This document shows, one piece after another, positions 32,896 to 44,004 of a stretch of DNA of 64,000 nucleotides. A program made the position numbers and the translations under genes. Positions within the stretch are counted from its first letter, which is position 1. Each line of letters opens with the position of its first letter. The stretch is from assembly GCF_010015585.1 (NCBI RefSeq), contig NW_022985079.1:535652-599651 (forward strand). Direction: 5' to 3'. This DNA comes from Eremomyces bilateralis CBS 781.70 (lineage: Eukaryota; Ascomycota; Dothideomycetes; Eremomycetales; Eremomycetaceae). The notes below the pieces were generated by a model. It was given only the letters and a program-made list of their open reading frames with translations, was not told the DNA's origin and ran no database searches.

Positions 32896-34565
32896 ATGTT
32901 GCACGCCACCACTCTCTTGTTGCTGCCTTTGGCAGCGATTGCTGCACCACTCGAGTCCAGGCAGCACGATCACGGGGCGGCCACTGGCGGCACTGGTGCC
33001 ACCGGAGGTGCTGCGGGTGCTGGATCTGCTGGAGCTGCTGGAGGAAGCAGCGGCCTCGCTGGACTACTTGGAGGATCTGGAGGCGAGGGCGGAAGCAGTG
33101 GCCTCGCTGGACTTTTTGGAAAAGGCAGCGGCTCAGGTGGCAGCGGTGGTCTCGCCGGACTACTTGGGGGTGGGTCCAATGGATCCAGTCCCTTCGCTGG
33201 TTTGTTCGGTGGAGGCGATCCCTTGACGCCATTCAAGACGTACGAATTGGAGCCCAAGATTCGAAAGGACGCCAAGCGTGTCAAGTATGCATGGGGCCCG
33301 TATGAGCTGCTCGGTGCTAGTGTATGGTTCCTACGACTTGGACTATGGACAACAACTAACGTACATAACAGGCGGACAAACCCGCTGGAAGCTTCTCCAT
33401 GGATCCAAATGGTCAATCGTTCATGTCCTCAGTGACTGGAGTTGCCGGTCCAGCTGCAGTATTGGCTGGCAAGGTTGGCTTGATGTATGAAGATGGCTGT
33501 GAGGCGAACATTGAGACTGGGATGTGAGATTATCCTGTTTTCCCTATGATATACGTGCAGCTCACACCTTGAAAGTTACACCCATCACATCCTCACCCGG
33601 GCAACGGGCAAGAAAGATGTTCCTTTCGTTGGCCGATGCCCGACCGAGGATGGCAAGCCGGCTAACTCAAGCTCTGGCTTATCCAGCCTCCTTGCCGGCC
33701 TCAATATCGGGAGCGGCTTCATCGGCGCTGGAGAAGACAATGGCAATGAGCCGAACATGTACACGAATAGTGACGGAACCTATCCGTCCGCGTTCAACAT
33801 TGCTGCCGGGGAGAAATTCAGTGCCCAGCTTGACCTAGTCAACTACAAGGAGACCACACAAAAGCTTTACATAACCTTCGATATTGAGTATCTTGAGGGT
33901 TCGGCCGAAAACGATGCAACCTCGGCCCTACTGAGTGTTACAGGTGCGTACCCATATAGGATTCGCGCAGGTGGCGGCGATAGAAATGGACGCAAAATTT
34001 CTGGATTTCGGAACTGACCATGACCTAGGCTGTGGGGCTGACCCGATTGCCACGAGCAAAGACGGCCCGGCGTCCACCAAGAGCAAGAAATGGGGCATTC
34101 TTTCCGACGGATACATCGTCTCCGCCAAGGGCCATCTTCACGACGGAGGTGATAAGATGGTGTTATTCCTCAATGATAAGGAAGGTGAGCACTTCTTTCG
34201 ACAATCCTGTACGAGTCCATGCTCACAGTCGCAGTCTGCACATCCGAAGCCATCTACGGTGGCGCTGGAGGCACCACCACGATCAATGGGAAGGAATGGG
34301 AAATGCTCAATGGCATGAGCCAGTGTAGCAACTCCATCGCCGTCAAGGCAGGCGACTATATCTCCATGGAAGCTTTCTACGATCTTGCCAAGCACCCCCT
34401 GTAAGTCTCCAACCGTTTCAAGCGGGAGAAGGAAACTAACTCGGAATCAGTCGCGAGGACCAAGGTGGCGCGGGGCATGACGATGGACACAGCTTGGGCA
34501 TCATGGGAATGTTCTCGCTTTCGTATGCTGCAGGTGGCGCATCGTCCAACTCGACCGCAGCGTGA
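32896..34565 (+). CDS. Secreted glycine-rich protein, SURNod19-like fungal family
   Basis: Six exons: 32896-33321, 33372-33523, 33576-33943, 34029-34184, 34235-34400 and 34451-34565, giving 460 residues with frame kept at every junction. A signal peptide (LLLLPLAAIAAP) is followed by a low-complexity region (about 25-115) with four GLAGLLGG-like blocks. The globular part contains WGPYELLGA, VGLMYEDGCEA, YTHHILTRATG, VGRCP, GHLHDGGDKMVLFLN and AKAGDYI-like segments; paired histidines (YTHHI, HLHDG) suggest a metal site. The layout recalls fungal proteins annotated as stress-up-regulated Nod19-type; that link is from memory and moderate. The first intron donor is GTATGG. Extracellular or wall location is inferred. 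Confidence 0.75.
33020..33225 (+). repeat. Minisatellite-like coding repeat (GLAGLLGG blocks)
   Basis: Four imperfect blocks encode SSGLAGLLGG, SSGLAGLFGK, SGGLAGLLGG and SPFAGLFGG, separated by Gly/Ser spacers. The DNA of the blocks is similar (GGCCTCGCTGGACT-like), as expected for slippage or unequal exchange. Copy number may vary between strains. Confidence 0.6.
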
Positions 34566-35205
34566 ACGGCTGGCTAGTTGTAGGAGTTGGGAGCGCGTCT
34601 TGTGTTCCAGTGTGAAGCAGCAGGCCTTCGAATCTGATAGAATGCTTTTGATCTTAAATATAGGCTCTCGAGGCTGGGTGTGATCAACCACTATTAGTGC
34701 AGTACAGAGTGCGCTATATTATTATGTCTGCCTCGATTTTTCCTCTCTCTTGATCTAAGACCAAGGGGCCAAGGCATAAACACTCATGATCTTCGCCCCA
34801 GCCTCGCTTTTATCACCATGCCAAACTCTTCTCTTTCATCCGTAGGCCGCTTCAATTTTTCAACCTACCCCAACTTGACGCTGCAGGTGAGAAACTGGAG
34901 ATCCGGGCGGTTCAACTCCTTTGGTCCCACTGAGACGTACCGCTCGTACTTCCTACCTACGCCTTAAACTAGGGAACCACCTTTGTCACCATATAGCTAG
35001 CCAGCATCAGATCTTCAGCTCCGAAGCATCGACATCACTAAAGGTCCGAAACGAATACATTAGATATATGACAAGTCGCTAAAGAAAGAAGGAAAAAGAA
35101 AAGGAAAGTAGATATCGTAGTATATCACTATACTCTGTGTTTATCACCAACTCCGTAGTTCTCTATGCATTCCTAACGGCCCATGAAGAGTCCTGAAATA
35201 GACTA
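34566..35205. other. Intergenic region before the hAT remnant
   Basis: This holds the 3' flank of the secreted protein gene and an AT-rich stretch leading into the transposon remnant, including an A/G-rich run at about 35083-35106. I could not identify a terminal inverted repeat or target duplication. Confidence 0.4.
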
Positions 35206-36318
35206 TCAATTAGGAAAGGATTCGTTATCATAGTGTCCCTTCAGGAGTACAAACCATCTCATCGTCTCTGCATTCAGAGAGTGTCTCCTAAGATCTAGCA
35301 CGTCTCGCGCACCACTAAAAAGACGTTCCACGCCTACCTCAGCAGAGGGAACTGGGAGATAGTCGCGTGCCGCTTGAGCCATGCAAGGAAAGTCAGGTGC
35401 ATTTGCTTTCCACCATTTCAATACCCAGTCAGGGTCACCGTCCGCAAACGAGGGATGCGACCAGCTAGCCGGAGCAGAATCCAGGTATCGGTCGACGTCC
35501 GAGGCCTGCGCACATGGATATGGCTGAACCCGTTTAAGTGTCTTCCACAGTAACTCGGGCATACCTGATGGGCGTTCCGTCTCTAATGGTAGACTAGGGT
35601 AAAATGGATATTTTTGCCTGAAGAATTCGCGCACTTCGGAAACGATCAGCTCAGCACCCTCTTTGTTCATCTGTGCTTCGATCAGGGATGTCTTAATACG
35701 CGGATCGAGGACAGCCGCCATGTAATAGGATATTATCGTCCATCATCTTCGTAAACTTATCCATCTTCCTCTCGCTCCTCTTACCGCCTCTCTAAGGTTG
35801 ACACCCACGTCTTCAAACCCGCCTTTCGCCGTGTGAACATCGTCCAGAAGGTTATTAAGGGCCTAATAGATTGGGAGGCAGTCTATAAGGCTCGGACAAC
35901 TCCTTAAAACGTGGTTGGTATGCTCCCAAAACGGTTTTAGAATCCTCTCAATTTGCTCCAGGGTGGACCATTCTGCATCTATAAGATGTAATGTTCTCAC
36001 GTCGGGATGAGTGCGTATAAACTGTATAAGCTCTCTTCGGAGGCGGATCGCCTCGGTGATCATGATATATGTTGAGTTCCATCGATTATCGACGTCGTAG
36101 TTAATTTGCTTAGTCGGAGAGACGAGCTTCCAATCTTGGCGGCGCTGTGGACTTCGGGCAACCCAGAGGACGAGAAGGCGGATCTTAGCAATAGCACTTT
36201 TCTCCTCACTCGTGGTTAGGAGGGGCTTTTCGTGTACTTCGGGAGAAGTCGATGCTAGATTGAGCCATGCTGTGTAGGAAATCAGGATCATGCTCGTTAC
36301 CACGATCCCAGACTTCAT
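35206..36318 (-). mobile_element. Decayed hAT-family DNA transposon (transposase remnant)
   Basis: Two open pieces lie in one frame. The upstream piece (36318-35863) contains KIRLLVLWVARSPQRRQDWK and DVDNRWNSTYIMI, and the downstream piece (35721-35206) contains VLDPRIKTSLI and the hAT dimerisation block DYLPVPSAEVGVERLFSGA. Stops interrupt the stretch between them (TAG ending the first piece near 35863, TGA near 35733). The N-terminal half of the transposase, including any BED finger, is missing. The family moves by cut-and-paste with 8-bp target duplications, but I found no ends. It is a dead remnant; stops of the TAG/TGA kind fit C-to-T decay. Confidence 0.8.
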
Positions 36319-37327
36319 AGATGTTAAGTAAATCGATAGTGTTGTTTATTGAATAGGATTAAACGGCAGCATATGTAGGATCGTTAACGCGATAGGCGTG
36401 TCATAACAATCAAGGATTCGCGGCTTGAAGTAAACAAACCGCCATTCTCTAATTATCACTAAAAGTCGAATACGGTACATAATTTGACGCGTCATTAACT
36501 TGTCAACTCATGTAACTTATTCCCAGTGCAAACTTAATGGTTATTCATTTCGGAGCTCTAGACATCACTGACAATAGTCTCCTGTTTCCCATGTGGGCCA
36601 TTTCGCTGCCACTCAACACGTGGATTCTGAACACGCTCATCGATGAAGTACGGGGATTGGAACCCGACTTCAATCCCAGCGTACCCTGTCCCGAAAGTTG
36701 GTCCGTTGAAGAGTTGCTGGACCATGATACGGTGGTCAAAAACACTTGGCTCTTCTATTAATGCCATTGGCTGTCCAATAACCCATGCATTTCTGGATCA
36801 AGATTTGTTTCTTGTTCTCCTTGGCTGGTCGTGCTAAGGGAGTTTCAGCGCCGCGACAAGGGGTGAGCACTTTATATTTGACTCACCCCCGCCGTAACTT
36901 AACGCCTGTTCTGCTGAATCGGTGCGCTAGGAACGCTGGACGGATCATGGCCGGTGATATGCCACAGAATCCCCACGGAATCCCTCCCTCCGGCGTAGCA
37001 ATATTACATGACCTCGTCTTCTAATAACGAAGGGTCTTGGAAACGAAGCATAAGCCAGAGTGGTGCGCTGTTCTAATATGGTAGTCGGATTACCACCAAT
37101 GATGTGTCGCGCGTTTGTTTAACCCAGTCTCGCGATATTATATTGTACCCTCCGCTAATGAAACTGGTCATAATGGAAGTATATCCCGGAGTGGTGCTCA
37201 TCTGGCAATCACTGTTCCTGTTTCTTCAAAAATGTTATATATCGGCTGCCTTATCATTCTTCGAAGCGCAAGGGAAACCTAACCACGGTCCGATTCCCCA
37301 TCCCAACGAAGAGCAGGGAAACACATC
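36319..37327. other. Intergenic region after the hAT remnant
   Basis: This probably contains more eroded transposon sequence at its left and the promoter of the beta-helix protein gene at its right. Overlapping frames at 36537-36761 and 37104-37361 have no recognisable domain. Confidence 0.4.
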
Positions 37328-38395
37328 ATGGTTCAATTCTTTACTCTCACGGCAGTGCTAACACTTGTCTCCATCGTCCACGCCCAGTGCGGCGCGGGCA
37401 CGCCGGACGCCAAGGTAACCGGCAGTGGCGGGTCTTTCACGGCCACCAGAGGCGCAAACAGAGTGTACTCCGGCTCAAACTACCATGCTGCAATCCAGGC
37501 TGCGCTCGACTCCATTCAGAGCGGTCAGCGCGTTTCCGTCATCGCATCGGGGTCCATCGGTACCAGCACCATCTCCATCGGCAGCGGGAAAATCTTCGAG
37601 GGTTGCGGTACCATCAATGCGGCCCTTAAGAACGGAAGGGGTGCCATCGAGTCGCTGAACACCCAAGGAACGCAAATCCCGTACCTCACTATGACCGGCG
37701 ATCCGTACTTTGGTCTGCGGTTCTACGGCACCCGCGATCTGGTCCTGGGCCAAATCACCATGAACATGGGCGGCAAAACCATCGGTATCCGCTTCGACCG
37801 CGACCAAGCCGCGAACTCCAACGTGAAAATGGACGTCATCCGCGTGACCGGTGCGGGTGGTCACGCCGTCGAGACCTGGAACATCGACGGCCTCGAGATC
37901 AACCAGGTCATCGCCCGGAACGTCGGCGAGTCCGCCCTGCTGCTCCAGAAGACCACCAATGCGAAGGTAAAGCTCGTCGATGGGGAGAACGTCGGGAAAG
38001 GGACCGGGTATGCGACCTTCCGCATGGCGAACAACAACGGCCAGAACAAGAACGGCGACTACAAAACCAACATTTACATCGACAAGGTCGTCTCCCGCGG
38101 CGGTGGACGCGGCGTCTTCTGCGTCTCGCAATCCGGAGCGGTCGTCATCGAGAGCGTCGACCTCGCGAACAACGGCAACAACGCCATTCTCATCGAGAAC
38201 TGCTACAACGTTGCGATCCGCGGTGGGACCGTCAACGGAGGAGGAGAGGTTCGCCTCTCGGCCCGCACCGAGTTCCCCAAGAACCGGGACATCTCGCTCA
38301 CTTTGACGGTGAACAACAACTCCGTCCGGGAGTCCCCTTGCGGTGACAACACCACCTTCAACATCAAGGGTAATGCGAAAAAGACCGTTTGCTGA
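37328..38395 (+). CDS. Secreted right-handed beta-helix protein (pectate-lyase-like fold)
   Basis: A single exon of 355 residues. A signal peptide (FFTLTAVLTLVSIVHA, cut near residue 19) precedes a chain of short strands with repeating Asn/Gly/Val turns (GGHAVETWNIDGLEINQVIA, GNNAILIENCYNVAIRGGTV), the pattern of parallel beta-helix proteins. C21, C94, C261, C285, C329 and the C-terminal Cys could form disulfides. Beta-helix secreted proteins of fungi include pectate lyases, polygalacturonases and other polysaccharide lyases, but I cannot see catalytic residues that fix a class. Extracellular location is well supported; the substrate is unknown. The long antisense frame is a shadow. Confidence 0.75.
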   Translation: MVQFFTLTAVLTLVSIVHAQCGAGTPDAKVTGSGGSFTATRGANRVYSGSNYHAAIQAALDSIQSGQRVSVIASGSIGTSTISIGSGKIFEGCGTINAALKNGRGAIESLNTQGTQIPYLTMTGDPYFGLRFYGTRDLVLGQITMNMGGKTIGIRFDRDQAANSNVKMDVIRVTGAGGHAVETWNIDGLEINQVIARNVGESALLLQKTTNAKVKLVDGENVGKGTGYATFRMANNNGQNKNGDYKTNIYIDKVVSRGGGRGVFCVSQSGAVVIESVDLANNGNNAILIENCYNVAIRGGTVNGGGEVRLSARTEFPKNRDISLTLTVNNNSVRESPCGDNTTFNIKGNAKKTVC

Positions 38396-38992
38396 GCGTG
38401 AAGATCGCCCATGGTCAACGGCATCAGCGAGATCTTGAATGTTTTTGTAAATGACAGGCAAGAATAAGGGATTATGCTCTAAATTCTCAGTACCTTATTC
38501 ATACGACGAATTGCTCGGAATGGTGAACATGAACTCTACAAATAGAAGCGTATTCATACCGGTCAACGTATATTAGGTGGGGCCTGGCGTACCTGTCCCA
38601 GCGCCATGTACGCTTATCCGAGCTTTCCCACCCAGCTATGGCTTCTTCAACCTCTGGAATAGAGCGGCGATAAACGAGCATCGATAGGTCATACTCTAAT
38701 GTCTCGAAGTTAAGGTATCGGATTGGGGGAGGGATGGAACCAGGGTGTTAAGCAAGGGCGGTTATTGACGGCAAGATTCCGTACAACACCTGGGTGCCAT
38801 CATTCCCCGCATAGCTCCTCATCTTCGCTCTTCTATCAACAATGTGTGATTAAAGTATTGCTCACCTTTGCAAATAAATTGATCTTGACAAACATTATCG
38901 AAAGTCTCAATCACCCGTCGCGGCCACCATCGAGCATCAATCACGACGACCTACCAGAATAATAGACCACATCGCTATAATCAACAGCAAAA
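38396..38992. other. Intergenic region upstream of the ThDP enzyme gene
   Basis: This holds the 3' flank of the beta-helix gene and the promoter and leader of the ThDP enzyme gene. No repeat or alternative gene was recognised. Confidence 0.45.
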
Positions 38993-41204
38993 TGTAATAC
39001 ATCCAAATCTTCCATCATATAAGCCATGGCTGATCACTTTGGATAGGGTTTACACCGCATCCTTCGCGTTTTTCGAGGCGCTGTGGGAGGCTGGGGTATC
39101 CCACTGCTTCGGTGCGTACTGTCCTATGTTAATGCTTCTCTGCATCCTCCTAACCGGTCTCATTAGTCAATTTGGGTTCCGACCATCCAAGTATCATCGA
39201 AGCGATGGTCAAGGGGCAGAAAGAGAAGAAAGACCGGTTCCCACGGATTATTACGTGCCCCAATGAGGTACGGCTGCATTCCTTGTCCGATTGTAGTTAG
39301 CCAAATTAAAACTTGCTAGATGGTGGCATTGTCTATGGCGGACGGTTACGCAAGGCTCACCAACAAACCGCAAGCAGTCATTGTCCATGTTGATGTGGGA
39401 ACCCAAGGACTCGGCGCTGCCGTCCACAATGCATCGACGGGGCGCTGCCCCGTCCTCATCTTTGCCGGCCTCAGTCCATACACCATCGAGGGAGAGCTAC
39501 GGGGCAGTAGGACCGAGTACATCCACTGGATTCAAGATGTTCCTGATCAAAAACAAATCCTGGCGCAGTACTGCCGGTACACTGGGGAAATCAAACGCGG
39601 GGTCAATGTCAAACAGATGGTCTTTCGTGGTACGTATATGCGTCTGCTATGATTGAGCTTAAATAAAACTAAGGGCACTGAATCAGCGCTTTCATTTGCC
39701 ATGTCTGAACCCAAAGGACCGGTTTACCTCTATGGCTCCAGAGAAGCGATGGAAGAAGAAATAACTCCATATCAATTGAATCCCGATGTCTGGCGGCCAG
39801 TCGAGCCCGCCGCCCTGCCGCCCCATGGGGTCAAGACAATATCTGAAGCACTTGTGAACGCCAAGGAGCCCTTGTTAGTCACTGGATACAGTGGGCGGAA
39901 CCACTCAACCGTTGAACAATTGGTCAAGCTCGCCGATCTCGTCAAAGGGATCCGTGTTCTTGACACTGGCGGGAGTGACATGTGCTTTCCAGCGGACCAT
40001 CCTGCGTGGCTAGGACTCCGATATGCGGTTGAGGATGCAATTACAACTGCAGACGTGATCCTCGTGGTCGATTGCGATGTACCATGGTAAGCCTCCTGGT
40101 TTTGGTCGTCCTGCTTCGTGAAAAGAACTTGCTAAGTCACGCCTAGGATCAACACGCAATGTCTCCCGTCCAGAGACGCGAAAATCTACCACATCGATGT
40201 GGACCCATTGAAACAGCAGATGCCTGTCTTCTATATTGACGCCCTTTTGCGCTTTAGGGCAGATGCTGCTACTTCAATCAGCCAGTTAATCGAATTCATT
40301 AGTGCAACATCTGCTCTACAAACGAAGGCCAAGGCACTTGAAAATCGCGCTGAGGCTCTGCAGAAGTCGTATCAACAGCGGCTGCAGACGATCGCAAGCC
40401 TTGTGAAAACCGATGAACAAGGCCACTTCGCAACCAGTTACTTGACAAACAAACTCCGACAAGCCTGTCCGGAGGACACAATCTGGATCATCGAGGCGGT
40501 GACTCAAACAGTGTTTGTCGCTGATCAAATCCAAGCCAATCTCCCTGGGTCATGGCTCAATTGCGGTGGAGGAGGGTTGGGTTGGAGTGGAGGCGGTGAG
40601 TCCGGAGGCATCCGCAATGTAAATGATGTTTCGTGCTGATGGAACCAGCGGCACTAGGAGCCAAGCTCGCGACAGATACCGAAGGATCAAAGCGATTCGT
40701 TTGCCAGATCGTAGGGGGTTAGTACATCCTGTTGAATCTTTCATCCACATGCTTACCCAATTCAGACGGAACGTACTTGTTCACGATCCCCGGGAGCGTC
40801 TACTGGATCTGCCAGCGATACAACATCCCAATCCTTACAATTGTCCTCAACAACAAGGGATGGAATGCGCCCCGCCGGTCACTCCTCCTGGTTCACCCCG
40901 ACGGGCTCGGATCTAAAGCGACCAACGAGGAAATGAACATCAGCCTCGCGCCAACTCCCGACTACTCTGGAATCGCAAAGGCCGCATCCGGTGGGGAGAT
41001 CTGGGCTGCTCACGCTTCCACCGCCAGTGATCTCGAGAGACTGCTCCCGGAAGCAATTGAATCAGTGAAGAACGGACGTGCTGCAGTTCTGGATGCGCAT
41101 CTAGAGGGACCAGAGGGGAAGTAAGTGCCATCTTCTGACATATATTTCCACTCTTGCTTATATACCGTAGGTTTGGAGGTGGTAAAGCCGCGTTGAGCGG
41201 TTGA
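38993..41204 (+). CDS. Thiamine-diphosphate enzyme, acetolactate-synthase-like
   Basis: Ten exons are predicted: 38993-38994 (AT), 39047-39111, 39167-39267, 39320-39629, 39687-40086, 40147-40595, 40649-40717, 40766-41120 and 41171-41204, with all introns 48-60 nt; these nine coding pieces plus the non-coding first-exon leader give 594 residues. The N-terminal PYR domain has the activating Glu56 in ITCPNEMVALSMADGYAR, the middle domain has VTGYSGRNH and the C-terminal PP domain the Mg-ThDP motif GDG (465-467) to NN (494-495). The family condenses or decarboxylates 2-oxo acids; FAD binding cannot be judged. The start is unusual: the only way to open the frame at VYTASFAFFEALW is an intron splitting the ATG (AT|G). 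A nearby ATG at 39026 is out of frame. The last 11-codon exon is supported by a GTAAGT donor. Confidence 0.85.
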
Positions 41205-42363
41205 CGGCCATTGGGCCTCACAGGGACCATCACTAGGGCTTATTCCCTGGAAACAAGCATTGAAGAATGTCTCATACTCCCCCATTAGACGGTTTGCTAG
41301 GGCAAGTATCGGTACCAGTTACGCCATGCAGCATTTGCTTGTGCAGGGAAACCTAAAAACAATAAATAATAGGTACTATACGACATGCAATTGACCAGGA
41401 ATTCACCCGGAACTTGTCCTGGAGCATATTTGCTTTATATGCACTCGGTCCTTTCCCGTGCGTTCGTCGTTCCCCACAGATATTGATAGTCCTAGGATTT
41501 GCCTTCTTGAGCTCGACAAAGTCGAAATTCGTGGTGTTTTTCTTCTCGTTCAGAATGTAAGCCGCTCGCCTCGAATGTTCTCCTACATCTGTGATTTATT
41601 CTTCGACCGGTATCTTATCCGGAGGCACATTTCCTGCAAGGTTATAATCTCATTGCATACGCATCTATGAAGCTGAGAACATATCAAGGCCCGGGACCCG
41701 GCTCTCTGCTCTTCGAACCAACTCATACATTCAATTCAGTGTTGCGCAACGCTCGACCACATATCACCAAATCCTCGGGGGAGCGACCAAGGATGTGATT
41801 CAGATTTTGAAGATCCAACTGCAATTCGATGAACTCTACGACTATGCCGAATTGCCGATCTTATCTGCTGGATGCCTGGATCGCAATTCGAAGAACATCA
41901 CAAGAGGGAGACGGAATCATTCCGCACTGACTTCCGGTCAGGCGACAAGGCGACGGGGCGACAACATGACGCCCTTTCAAAGTTCACACACCACGATGAC
42001 ACCGATCTTGGGCTTGAATGATAATCCATAATTATAATGTTTCATTTCGGTACTCGGATACGGAGTACTGGTAGTGTATCTCGAGATCTCCTGCCGAACG
42101 CATTCCCAGCCGATTTAAGCGTCGTTGCTCTTGATTGATTCTGCCGCCCTATCTCATATGTCATAACGTCCTGCGTAACTCCACTGATAAGGAAACACAG
42201 TGGATAGAAGCTAGTAACGTAACGGCGATCAATTTCATTTCTAAATTCATTGGTTACTTGGTTTGATCTTTGATAGTATATAAATGGTTCGGCACTCTCT
42301 TCTATCTCGAGTTACAATGCCCACGGATATACCCTTCCCCTCAAATCCAGCCGAAGATTCAAC
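41205..42363 (+). promoter_or_regulatory. Intergenic region with TATA box of the amidase gene
   Basis: A TATATAAA box at 42277-42284 sits 80 bases before the amidase start. The remaining 1.1 kb holds overlapping frames of 70-80 codons (41458-41670, 41795-42031) without recognisable domains. No repeat was seen. Confidence 0.55.
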
Positions 42364-44004
42364 ATGTTGGCTCCCCTACTCCTCCTTGCCGCTTCACTTG
42401 CGGCCGGCACTCCCTTCGATCCAAGAGAAGCGACCATAGGCTCAGTCCATCATGCGCTGCATTTCGGCCGTTCGACGTGTCGAGAAGTGGTGTCGTCCTT
42501 CATCGTCCGCGTCGAAGCGTTGAACAACAATACCAATGCGGTCCTTACCTTGAACCCGCGTGCGCTTGAAATCGCCGACGAGCTCGACCAGGCCCTGCTC
42601 TCCGGGAACGCGACCGGTTCGCTCTTCTGTGTCCCGGTGCTTGTGAAGGATAACTACGATACCTTTGACATGAAGACGACTGGTGGCAGTCTTGCGTTCC
42701 GGGACTCCCAGCCCAGCACCGACGCGCCCTCCGTGGCAGCGCTCCGCCGGGAAGGGGCGGTGATTCTGGGCAAAGCGAATCTCCACGAGATTGCTCTCGA
42801 GGGGATCTCCGTCTCTTCGTTTGGAGGTCAAACGATCAACCCGTATGACTCGACCCGAACGCCCGGAGGCAGTTCCGGTGGATCCGGGGCGAGCGTCGCC
42901 TCCTCGTTCTGCGTGTTCGCCTTGGGATCCGATACGGTGAACTCTTTACGGAGCCCCGCGTCCGCAAACAGTATCTTCAGCGTCAGGCCGACCCGAGGTC
43001 TGATATCCAGAAGCGGTGTGATTCCGCTCAGCTATACTCAGGATACGGTTGGCCCGATGGCGAGATCGGTTGAAGACCTTGCCATTGCGTTGTCAGTAAT
43101 GGCAAGCGTAGGATACGATCCGTCGGACAATACCACCGCCTTAAGTCCACCCGGGTTTCAGGAAACCAACTTTGCGAGCGGCCTATCTCTTGGGACGCTC
43201 CAAGGAAAACGTCTGGGGCTTTTGGAGCCATTCTTCAACCGGACAGCCAGTGACGAGACGACTCCGGTCAACGAGGCGATGAACGCTGCCATCGGCCGGC
43301 TCGAAGCCGCTGGAGCCACCATCGTCCCGATTCGAGAGAGCGTGTACAATCCGACTACGATTGCGGCAGAGCTGGATACTCAACGGTTTGAGTACCGAGA
43401 ACTCCTCAACGCCTACCTTTCGCGCCCGGAGTTGGGTGGTCGGCATCCCCGGGACTTTGCCGAGTTCTATACTACCAAAGCGGAGGGTGGAAAGGGAGAG
43501 TTCCTCGTCATGCCGTCAGGATACGAGTATGTTCGTAATTCCTCCGTGTCGTCGACCGGCAATGCGACATATGCGTCAGTGCAACAGGGGGTCGCCAACC
43601 TGACCCTCACCCTTGCGTCCACCTTCGCCACCCATTCTCTGGACGCCATCATCTACCCCGAACAACGGAACCTCGTAGTGAAGATCGGATCGCCATCCCA
43701 GTCCGGCCGCAACGGGATCCTCGCGGCCCTGACCGGGCATCCCGTCGTGACCGTGCCTGCGGGCTTCAGCCCCAGCACAGCGGACGCGCCTCGAGGCGTC
43801 CCGATCGGAATGGAGATCTTGGGTCCGAAATGGAGCGAAAAAGAGCTTCTCGCCATCGCGCACGCGTACGACAAGGTCGGCGCAACCCGAAGATCGCCGG
43901 AATGGGCGGACCGACACGTCGAAAGTCAGGATCTGACCCAGGTACCAGTGATTGTTCCGGACCGCGCGAACATTCCTGCGGTGTATCCGATCGGTGTTTT
44001 GTGA
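42364..44004 (+). CDS. Secreted amidase-signature hydrolase
   Basis: A single exon of 546 residues with a signal peptide (LLLLAASLAAGTP). The amidase signature triad is present: Lys95 in PVLVKDNYDT, the cis-Ser in TPGGSSGGSG (170-171) and the nucleophile Ser194 in GSDTVNSLRSPAS, where the usual GGS is VNS, as in a fungal secreted subgroup. Further family blocks are RGLISRSGVIPLSYTQDTVG and LTGHPVVTVPAGF. These enzymes hydrolyse amide bonds of small or polymer-linked amides; the substrate here is unknown. Several N-glycosylation sequons (NNT, NAT, NRT, NSS) support secretion. No introns. Confidence 0.88.
   Translation: MLAPLLLLAASLAAGTPFDPREATIGSVHHALHFGRSTCREVVSSFIVRVEALNNNTNAVLTLNPRALEIADELDQALLSGNATGSLFCVPVLVKDNYDTFDMKTTGGSLAFRDSQPSTDAPSVAALRREGAVILGKANLHEIALEGISVSSFGGQTINPYDSTRTPGGSSGGSGASVASSFCVFALGSDTVNSLRSPASANSIFSVRPTRGLISRSGVIPLSYTQDTVGPMARSVEDLAIALSVMASVGYDPSDNTTALSPPGFQETNFASGLSLGTLQGKRLGLLEPFFNRTASDETTPVNEAMNAAIGRLEAAGATIVPIRESVYNPTTIAAELDTQRFEYRELLNAYLSRPELGGRHPRDFAEFYTTKAEGGKGEFLVMPSGYEYVRNSSVSSTGNATYASVQQGVANLTLTLASTFATHSLDAIIYPEQRNLVVKIGSPSQSGRNGILAALTGHPVVTVPAGFSPSTADAPRGVPIGMEILGPKWSEKELLAIAHAYDKVGATRRSPEWADRHVESQDLTQVPVIVPDRANIPAVYPIGVL

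Noticed and set aside
33922-34030. Alternative acceptor near 33970 in the secreted protein gene, adding VAAIEMDAKFLDFG
   Set aside because: It would need an intron of about 27 nt; the 85-nt intron gives the family-like CGADPIATSKDG junction.
37475-38461. 328-codon minus-strand open frame opposite the beta-helix protein
   Set aside because: The plus strand has a signal peptide and repeat pattern; the minus frame has none and is an antisense shadow.
39026-39046. ATG at 39026 as start of the ThDP enzyme
   Set aside because: It is out of frame with the conserved N-terminus and meets a stop after six codons.
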